From the NCBI RefSeq assembly GCF_000003815.2, contig NC_049993.1, positions 9,155,182 to 9,219,181 of the forward strand: a stretch of DNA of 64,000 nt, read 5' to 3'. The DNA comes from Branchiostoma floridae (lineage: Eukaryota > Chordata > Leptocardii > Amphioxiformes > Branchiostomatidae). Position 1 is the stretch's first letter. Every line of letters begins with the position of its first letter. The notes under the pieces were generated by a model that searched no databases, was not told where the DNA came from, and saw nothing but the letters and a program-made list of their open reading frames with translations. Both the position numbers and the translations under genes were made by a program. Shown here one piece after another: positions 56,993-64,000 of the stretch.

Positions 56993-57083
56993 TCTGATGA
57001 CAGTTCCATTTGAAGGGCTCATGAGAGAAGCACATTTTCCACATATAGTGTCATCTGTATCTGAGTATACTTCACTGCTACGT

Positions 57084-57240
57084 CGATGTAGGTTAGACAT
57101 CCAGGTATAAAGATAAACACCGAAAAGTAGTTACTCAAGCAACTGGATATGGTTTTGAAAACGGTCAGACGTTTCAACTGGAATCCACCAGTTTTTGTCC
57201 GTGACACTGAAGTGATCTGGAAGAAACAGGTCTTTATATA
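57084..57240 (+). repeat. Copy of the GGTTAGACATCCAGGTA element
   Basis: CGATGTAGGTTAGACATCCA begins the segment, followed by TTACTCAAGCAACTGGATAT and CAGACGTTTCAACTGG. The same opening motif lies at 26591, 51308 and 63493, always on the plus strand. On the minus strand it would be the end of an element. Confidence 0.65.
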
Positions 57241-57589
57241 CTCTAACTATGAATGAAGACAATTTCGGATGTCCAATAGGAAACGTTGTAAGACAATTTA
57301 GACTGCTCTACTACTTTACTGCTCTTTACTATGTACTACAAGGATCCACTTCATTTCCAGTCTCAAAGTCTCCATACTGACAAAATTGTCATATTTTTGA
57401 TATTGTCCTGATTTTAGTTGTGTTTTCATGATTGATAACTTGATGTCTTGATTGACATCATGATCATCATCTGTATCTTTAATGTATGTTGAACCACAAA
57501 AGGTAATTTTTTTTCTTTGTAAAGCAACTAAAGCATCCTGCTCTATCCTCAATAAACATGTGCTGAATACAATAGAACAGATAAAATCT
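57241..57589. other. Non-coding stretch
   Basis: Nothing supported. Confidence 0.3.
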
Positions 57590-58190
57590 GTATCTCAAAC
57601 CTCTTGTTGAATGTTCATTTGTATGCGGCACAGAAGTGTCAGCATTTGGCTGGCTTCCAAGTTTTCAATGTCAAAATAGACTTCACAAAGGTGAATCCAT
57701 GGATTTGGAGGATTTTCCCATAGCTTATTATAACCTATTTGACATCAATCATTATCTTTATCTCAAACGTCTTCTTCCTATATTCACTAGTAAGTGGCAG
57801 AAAAGGTGGAACATTTGGCCGGCTTCCAAGCTTTCAATGTCAAAATGGACTTTAGAGTTTTCAAAGGTAAAGCCATGGACTTACAGGATTTTGCCACATG
57901 CTATTCCCTTGTTGAGAAAGAGTATACATTTGTATGAGCTGTTTCGCTGATCCATCATTATCTGATATCTCAAACCGCCTGGTTCAATGTTCGCTAGCAT
58001 CGTTAGGTTGAACCAAACTTCATACAATGTCATTTGGCTGGTTTCCAAATCCCATGGAGTTTTCAATGTCAAACCTCTTCAAAATAAAAGACTACAAAGT
58101 TTTCAAAGGTGTCAAGACATGGATTTACAGGCTTTTCCCAATGATATTCCCTTGTTGAGGATAAATCCCACCAATCCATCCATCAAGAAC
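57590..58190 (+). repeat. Three-unit degenerate tandem array (~170-205 bp)
   Basis: Units begin with TATCTCAAAC at about 57592, 57759 and 57967. They share TTGGC-GGCTTCCAAG, TTTTCAATGTCAAA, ATGGA-TTACAGG and TATTCCCTTGTTGAG. Confidence 0.82.
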
Positions 58191-58364
58191 AACTTTGACA
58201 CTGGCTAAATCCAGGTGTCTGTAAGGTCGTCCCTCTGGAAATCTCTTAGGCAGATTCTACAGAACAGCAGGTAAGACAGCAGACCTGTGGGCTATTTGCA
58301 CTCACAATGTCATGATCATCATGATTGTCTGTAATGGTTAAACTTCCAGGTTTCCAGGTTATAC

Positions 58365-58729
58365 TACGGCACGATCTAGACACGTTTTTTCCCGATATCA
58401 GCGAGCCAACAACCTCTCGCCGACAGCTTTTTTTCAGCATCTAGATGGAACTGCAATATCGCCGTCAAGATATCGGGAAAATTTCTCCCGAAAGGTCCGG
58501 ACCATTCGTACGATACCAAATATCGATAGCTTAGCAGGGGTCCCCGACAGCTTCGCGCGCGTGTAGATGCTTCCCGACTTCGGGAAGGCTCATTAGCATA
58601 TAACGCCATTTGGAAAATTGCTCTATATGTTTATGACTGCAAGCGCCATGGGTGTCTGGCCCCCTACGTTCTAGATCCCTCCCGACATCTCCACAGATAT
58701 CGGTAAAAACTGTGTGTAGATTGGGCCTA
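58365..58729. mobile_element. 365-bp TIR element with CpG-rich interior
   Basis: Left TACGGCACGATCTAGACACG and right complement TAGGCCCAATCTACACACAG continue to TTTTT-CCGATATC, a 32-bp inverted repeat with few mismatches, and TA at both ends. The interior holds several CCGATATC/GATATCGG words and a CG-rich block (GCTTCGCGCGCGTG). Minus frame 58376-58609 lies inside it. Confidence 0.8.
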
Positions 58730-59593
58730 AGTGCTATAGTAGTGGAACGTATTCCTAATATAAAGTGGTAAGTAGTTAAGAAGTGTATGAATAGATTATT
58801 AATAAGGAAAAAAAACTAAACTGAGGAAATAATGTCAAGGATAAAAATTTTAACAATAGTTGGTTTTCCATGGAACTCAACATCTCCTTTTCCATCTCAT
58901 CTTTTTACTGCCCGGATATGGATAGGAGAATGTCAATGTCATAAAAGTCCCTCCATTTTCTTGTTTAGTAAAACGGTGATTTGACTCTTTGGAAAATCCT
59001 CAATCTTCCGAGAAATACCAGTAAAGATTCTATAAAACTTAAAAGCCAATCTACTGAAAAATGCCAGTCCAACCTAATTAACCTTTCTCCATTGTTCTTC
59101 AAGAATACATGTATATGTAAATCAAACACTCCAAAACTTATATTTAAGGCCTAATAAAGGAACAAGGGCAAACTGTAAAACTTGATTTCCTTAATTTGTA
59201 GACTATCAATCTGTAGTCGCAATATGCATCAGACTATGATGCCTGTGAATGATTGATTGAATAACAAACAATTCAACAAATCTATGGTACAGTGATCATA
59301 ACAACTATCAACATTGCCTTGTAATCAACATCAATCTCCATGCAATATAAATATGATTAAAACGCACCATAATAGGATTCAATTGTGCATCTCAGTACAA
59401 ACAAACCAGGAAGGCTGCCTCAACAAATAAAGGTTAAAATTACTACTATATAGCTAGTGTCCTATCTGTATAGTTTGTGAAAATTTAGCTTTTGCACTTT
59501 TTACAGTTGACTGTACATGTACTAGTATATGTCGCCAAGAATACTGAATTCATTCATGACACTAACCATGTATATACTTAGATAGACTGCAAT
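58730..59593. other. Non-coding AT-rich stretch
   Basis: Nothing supported. Confidence 0.3.
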
Positions 59594-59653
59594 GCATTCT
59601 ATTATAAGTCAATGTACATGAACACAATGTACATTGACTAATGTCTAGAATGC
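59594..59653. repeat. Hairpin of pre-miRNA size
   Basis: AGTCAATGTACAT (59607-59619) pairs perfectly with ATGTACATTGACT (59627-59639) across a 7-nt loop. The outer arms GCATTCTATTATA and AATGTCTAGAATGC extend the stem with mismatches to about 27 bp per arm. It could be a tiny fold-back element or a hairpin RNA. Confidence 0.6.
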
Positions 59654-59869
59654 TACTGTAACAGCAATAAATAAATCTGCAAAATAAACCAAAAAAAAAA
59701 CAGCCAAACTTTCAACTATAACCTTGCAGCATTTGTCCTTCAACTTGAAAGGAAACGCAGACAAGTTTATATGCAAGAATGATGGTTTTGTCAATCAATA
59801 CCCCAAAGGCATGTGTGGGAAGAGATAATCTAAACTTGACATCCAATCTGGGAAGACCGATGGTACACC

Positions 59870-60804
59870 ACGGCGGTCGGTTGCTAGGGTATTCTTTCCC
59901 GTTGCTATGCGAGTTCGAAAGAGTATCGGGTTACAAGAGGCCTACTATTTGCTAACCGTAAAATATTTCAAAATAAACAAGATGTTATGACAGGGAAAAT
60001 GTATTCAAAATAAGATTAAATTCGCAATTTTAGATAGTTTGAATCTTCCCGTTTGAATTGAGATAGTTGTTTCGTTTCGATTTTCCTTCCAAAGACGATT
60101 TTTTTTCTGTTTCTAGGAAGGCCTTCAATTTGACCATACTCTTGATAAGATGGGCCGCAAGTGCCATGGCAAATTCTCGATTTTTATAGTTTTCGTCATC
60201 TGAGAGGCAAATAAAACTTTCTGTTTTTGGGATTTTTTAATTTTTAATTTTAAGCAAAGTTACAGTTAAAAATATGCGTAAAAATGGCATTTTTCGCACT
60301 TAATTACCAATAATTCAAAATCTAAGGCATTTTTTAAAAATCCCAAAAACAGAAATCTCGGGAAAACCGTTGCGGTCATTTTGAGCCGTCAATGAGTTAT
60401 GTTGGACTATTCTTGGTGGAGATCTTAAACGATGTTTGCACGCATGTCATGCCGCACGGAGAGCGGGAGGGTGTTATTGATACCGGTGTAAACAACACTT
60501 ATGATATTCAAGGTCACCAACAAAAACGCCAGTAGCTTCGTTACATATTACAGGTTCCAAACAAAGTGAAAGCATAGATGTAATGTCCAGAAAATTGTTT
60601 ATATTGGTTAAAAACTATATTTTTCGCCTGATTCAAGTTAGTTGGGAGGAAAATGCCAGAAAGCACGGTTTTACCTGCAATGACCGCAGATGACCTAAAT
60701 AGAACACGGGTTCCGTTCGAATTACGTCAGATGGAACATCATCGAAGAAGGTTCGAATTCGGCTAGACATGGGAGATTTTGAGCCCGTATTTGACCACCG
60801 TGCA
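59870..60804. other. Possible larger inverted-repeat element
   Basis: CACGGCGGTC near 59870 and CACGGTGGTC (complement, near 60800) face each other, with GATG on the outer side of each. Inside, 60218-60240 and 60334-60355 form a 22-bp near-perfect stem (TTCTGTTTTTGGGATTTT arm) around a second hairpin TGCGTAAAAATG/GCATTTTTCGCA. Ends are not proven. Confidence 0.4.
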
Positions 60805-61366
60805 CATCAGATTGCCTCGACATTCGCAGCCGGGATCTGATGGATCGTCACCACTAATGTGTCAATTTCCCAAACCGTTGAATGTATAAATCCCATCTAT
60901 ATTCCACTCTGTGATAACAGGGTCTAATCTCATGTATTAGTCCAAAATTAGCTGTTAAGATTTCACCAGATAAATGATAGGTAAATGAATGAACATAAGG
61001 TAATGGCGCAATTCAGATGGACTGAATAGTTTTAACATTCTGACACTTTCAGGTCTTCTGCTAAATGAACATTTAGCAATATCATAATTATGATAATGCT
61101 GAGGTGTAAAAACGCAAATGATTTGGGATCAAAAGTAATAAAAAAACAATGTGTATTTCAAGTTATTTGGTTTATACTTTTCACCATCAGATTGCCTCAA
61201 CATTTGCAGCCGCGATCTGATGGATCGTCACAGCTAATGCGTCAATTTCCCAAACAGTTGAATGTATAAATCCCATCTATATTCCACCCTGTGATAACAG
61301 GGGCTGATCTCATGTATTAGTCCAAAATTAGCTGTTAAGATTTGACTCCTCAAGATAAATGATAGG
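60805..61366 (+). repeat. Direct duplication 60805-60981 / 61185-61366
   Basis: Both copies start CATCAGATTGCCTC and run through GATCTGATGGATCGTCAC, TGAATGTATAAATCCCATCT and AATTAGCTGTTAAGATTT to GATAAATGATAGG, about 90% identical, 380 bp apart. Confidence 0.92.
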
Positions 61367-61378
61367 ACCTGGTGCATA

Positions 61379-61576
61379 TAACGTTCGTTCACCTTTATCC
61401 AAAAGGTAACTTATATTCGTTGCATTTGAAAACCTGCTTTTTAGCAATATCAAGTCTTTTGGCTGGTTTCAAACTGCGGCATTGCAGTTTGAAACCTCTG
61501 TCGGTCGTCTTGATATGCCAGTTTTTTAAATGCAATGGATATAAGTTACCACACGGATAAAGGTGAACTAGCATTA
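61379..61576. mobile_element. 198-bp fold-back MITE (TAACGTTAGTTCACC family), copy 2
   Basis: Ends TAACGTTCGTTCACCTTTAT and complement TAATGCTAGTTCACCTTTAT. The centre GGTTTCAAACTGC-GGCATT-GCAGTTTGAAACC is a perfect 13-bp hairpin, so the element is palindromic throughout. Confidence 0.85.
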
Positions 61577-61750
61577 CAACGATCAGCTAAATGTGCACTG
61601 AAGACCTTTACAATTGTATTACTGACATCCACAGTACTAGTGGGATAAAGTTTTGTATGTATTCCTTTATCATATCAGCCTGGTATCCACCATATTCTAG
61701 CTCCAATTATCTCATCTGATTGCTTCCCTGCTGAAGTCTGTCATCAAACA

Positions 61751-62384
61751 ATATGAGCGGTCGCTAGGGCTGGGTATCGGTACAACGTACCGGTACAAAA
61801 CCGGTTTTTCTTATTGGACCGGTCCAGAAAAACCGGACCTGAAAAAATTAGGTGGACCGGATGTTGGACCGATCAGAAAATTAACAGATTATTTTATCAG
61901 GCATTCACACGTTTTGGTGCTTGTAGGTGGAAGAAAATAACAAGAGTGAAGTAGAGTAGAGTTTATAGTAACTTCTACTAAATTTTACAGCCAATCGCAC
62001 AGGTGCAAATAGCGTTGTAGGATTTTAAAACGCCAGTGTAAGTCTAATACTCCACCCAACAGATTTCTTTGTAGTGCAATGGACCATTGGCATGAATCAT
62101 ACTGAATCAGGTTCAGGTCCAGACCTGGACCTGATCCTTTGGACCTGAACCGGATCTGGACCTGAATTTTCTGTACCAGCACCCAGCCCTAGCGGTCGCT
62201 GTTTTGTGTTTAAATCCAGGGTATTCTACATTTGGTGCCTACCAGGACGTCAGCAGATTAGATTACACGCTAATATCTAAATTAGCAGATCAAATTACAA
62301 ATTAATATGTAATTTGATCATTTGTCTTCCACCTGCTTTTTGTTTGCCAGTGCGTCAAAGTGACATTATCGCGATTGCTCGTAT
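61751..62384. mobile_element. 199-bp TIR element, copy 2, split by a MITE
   Basis: Left end ATATGAGCGGTCGC (61751-61764) and right end complement ATACGAGCAATCGC (62371-62384). Removing the inserted element and one target duplication leaves 199 bp, close to the 195 bp of the intact copy at 55152. Orientation is opposite to that copy. Confidence 0.82.
61757..62199. mobile_element. 427-bp hAT-like MITE with perfect 8-bp TSD, copy 2
   Basis: The element 61765-62191 begins TAGGGCTGGGTATCGGTAC and ends GCACCCAGCCCTA. GCGGTCGC flanks it on both sides (61757-61764, 62192-62199). It is the inverse of 35631-36063, with the GGTCCAGGTCC cluster now at the right. The target lies inside the terminal repeat of the host element. 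Confidence 0.96.
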
Positions 62385-62556
62385 TGTCTGGCATTTCAAT
62401 GTTTGCCTAATATATAACAGTGTCAAATTAACAGCTCTGATTGGCTCTAAGTCACACGGTCCTCTGCTAGAGCTAGCATGGTAACAGATTCAGACACGCA
62501 GGCATTTGGAAGTTAAGTCCCCATTACATTAGAAGTATTCCATATCCCAAATGATT

Positions 62557-62764
62557 TACAGTAAATGCATTTAAGTTCGTGGGGATTTAATTTCCTTTAA
62601 GAGGGAAAAAGGACTTTTCGCGCTGGTTTTAAGTTTGCGGTTACCGTAGCACTTTTCACTGTAGTCTCTTACTGTCATGGAAAATGTTCCCAGTGGTTTT
62701 AAGTTCACGGTGAAGCAGCCACTGCGAACATTAAACCACCACAAAAGTTTCTGCATTTACAGTA
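62557..62764. mobile_element. 208-bp TIR element, TACTGTAAATGC family, copy 2
   Basis: Starts TACAGTAAATGC, ends GCATTTACAGTA. The interior (GGGATTTAATTTC, GGGAAAAAGGACTTTT, GTTTTAAGT, CATGGAAAATGTT) matches 7480-7680 in the same orientation. Confidence 0.82.
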
Positions 62765-63058
62765 GATGGGATAAGAGCCAACTGTTTTAAATGCCGACAG
62801 GTGGGCAGGGATGCAATTAGACGAGAGAATCTGAAATTATTCTAAACAGAATACTATGGGTTATAAGCTGTATCTGTCAGTCAACATGTGTCAAAAACAG
62901 GGAAACTGAATGTTACATTTTGTTCGCTTTCAAGTCTTCTTCTAAATGAACATTTAGCTAAATGATAGGTGCAGAACCCAATGATTTCAGAGCAAAAGTA
63001 ACGCATGTAACATTACATTAACAAATGGGTTTTTTCAAGTTATTTGGTTTAAACATTT

Positions 63059-63492
63059 GAACAAAAAGTGGACCTCAAAGTCAAAGTTTTAACCCGATTA
63101 GTGCTGTTAGTATTTCCATAATTTTTTTCACAAAGTTAATGGCAGATTCTGCTGTAACATGGGCATATACGGAATAATAAATATGACAAAAAACACTCCT
63201 ACACACCACCTTGAATATGATATAAGCTAACTCAGCTATTGAACTAGGCTGTAATGTGGCAATAACATCAGAAACATTGTGACCAAATGAATATCATCTA
63301 CAGCTTGTCTTTTATCATTAAATTTATATAAATGTGAAATGAAGATTTGTAACATGTTAAGGTTTTAAGATTGACAATGAAATCTAGAACATTAAAGATG
63401 CAAAAATCTGTGTTACAAAAAAAAGGAAGGCATGCATGAAGGACTGATCGCAGTAGTAAGTCTCAGTTCCGTGCGACAGAGTACAAGAAATG
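63059..63492. other. Non-coding stretch
   Basis: Nothing supported. Confidence 0.3.
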
Positions 63493-63712
63493 TTCATAAA
63501 GGTTAGATATCCAGGTGGAACATTACGTAATCCTAAATGATTCAAGCAACTAGACAGACTTTCCAGACAGCACGATCCCACTATCTGTCATTCAGTGACT
63601 GATATATTATGGTAACCATTTTCAGTCACTGATAAAAGATAGCGGATGCTGTTTGAAAAGTCCAACTGTTTGGAGCATGTATCCAGTTGCTTGAACCATT
63701 TTGGATTACACA
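63493..63712. mobile_element. Fold-back element with GGTTAGATATCCAGGT motif
   Basis: Starts TTCATAAAGGTTAGATATCC. The arm GTAATCCTAAATGATTCAAG with CAACTAGA (63527 on) is complementary to TCCAGTTGCTTGAACC with ATTTTGGATTAC (63682-63709). In between, CATTCAGTGACTGA and TTTCAGTCACTGATAAAAG form inner complementarity. Related to 51308 and 57084. Confidence 0.75.
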
Positions 63713-63715
63713 GAA

Positions 63716-63919
63716 TAACACTAGTTCACCTTTATCTGTGGGGTAACCTTTATCCGTTGTTAGAAAAAAACGGTGTTTAGAAATATCAAGTCAAGGGACA
63801 AGGCAATGTTTTTAAAACTCTGCAGTTTGAAACCACCTTTCGTCAACTTGATATCCCTAAATACTGTTTTTAAAATCAATGGATATAGTTTACCCCTCGG
63901 ATAAAGTGAACACGTGTTA
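63716..63919. mobile_element. 204-bp fold-back MITE (TAACGTTAGTTCACC family), copy 3
   Basis: Ends TAACACTAGTTCACCTTTAT and complement TAACACGTGTTCACTTTATC, continuing through GGGGTAACC-TATCCGTTG. It abuts the preceding fold-back element within 4 bp. Confidence 0.85.
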
Positions 63920-64000
63920 CGTGAAATTGTGGTTGCAAGACAGAAAGGAAAATTATCAAATAGATACCTTGATTTCGGATGGAAGGAAAGATTGACTGTT

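Larger units (their letters stand above)
61044..63058 (+). repeat. Direct duplication 61044-61180 / 62925-63058
   Basis: The spacer after the first 60805 copy recurs 1.88 kb away: CTTCT-CTAAATGAACATTT, AATGATTT, AAAAGTAA and TTCAAGTTATTTGGTTTA in the same order and orientation. Confidence 0.8.

Noticed and set aside
57084-57240. Hammerhead ribozyme in the minus-strand element end
   Set aside because: GAAACGTC-like sequence is present, but I could not find a CUGAUGA core at the right distance.
58376-58609. 77-codon Arg/Ser-rich minus open frame
   Set aside because: Entirely inside a CpG-rich TIR element.

Overview
The window looks like nuclear DNA from a marine invertebrate deuterostome, most likely a cephalochordate (Branchiostoma, amphioxus). 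This is inferred from AT-rich, intron-like DNA, the absence of long intact ORFs, a 669-bp run of N typical of a draft scaffold, a CR1/L2-like non-LTR reverse transcriptase relic, many small inverted-repeat elements and a strong excess of the octamer TACATGTA. Species was not confirmed by any search. There is no operon, rRNA, complete tRNA, CRISPR array or bacterial/viral gene content.

Coding content is sparse. No complete gene can be built. I list exon-like segments that combine a plausible 3' splice site with an open frame. The best are on the minus strand at 48715-48823 and 52298-52566, and on the plus strand at 41497-41613, 37576-37690, 54465-54551 and the phase-compatible pair 1587-1696 + 2968-3035. 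None could be matched to a protein family, and all should be read as candidates.

The repeat landscape is the firmest part. From left to right: a two-unit tandem repeat (131-412); a CGTAAxxCGTAG-type repeat (2741-2870, again at 19250-19580); the 3' half of a non-LTR retrotransposon (3690-4925, minus); a small TIR element (6100-6243); a three-unit array (6850-7390) running into a TIR element (7480-7680); a four-unit array (8731-9433); a 177/183-bp tandem pair (9814-10173); a 79-bp direct repeat exactly 780 bp apart (12251, 13031); two tRNA-related SINEs (29804-30170 and 35409-36137); an assembly gap framed by a terminal inverted repeat (32194-32915); and four hAT-like non-autonomous elements at 33526-33869, 35088-35280, 35631-36063 and 61765-62191, three of them with perfect 8-bp target duplications. 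The right end holds fold-back elements and segmental duplications (55152-63919). Two insertions are nested and give relative ages: a hAT-like element inside a SINE at 35.6 kb, and another copy of the same family inside a 199-bp TIR element at 61.7 kb.

The most notable unexplained structure is at 49.6-51.6 kb. It is a degenerate array in which each unit carries a motif that matches the vertebrate REST/NRSF binding site (RE1) in both half-sites at canonical spacing. Isolated copies of the same motif, in the same orientation, lie at 28687, 30820 and (weaker) 38449, without the surrounding array sequence. Other regulatory-looking patches are a homeodomain-core cluster at 38713-38873 and a TATA-plus-CRE arrangement at 45422-45476.
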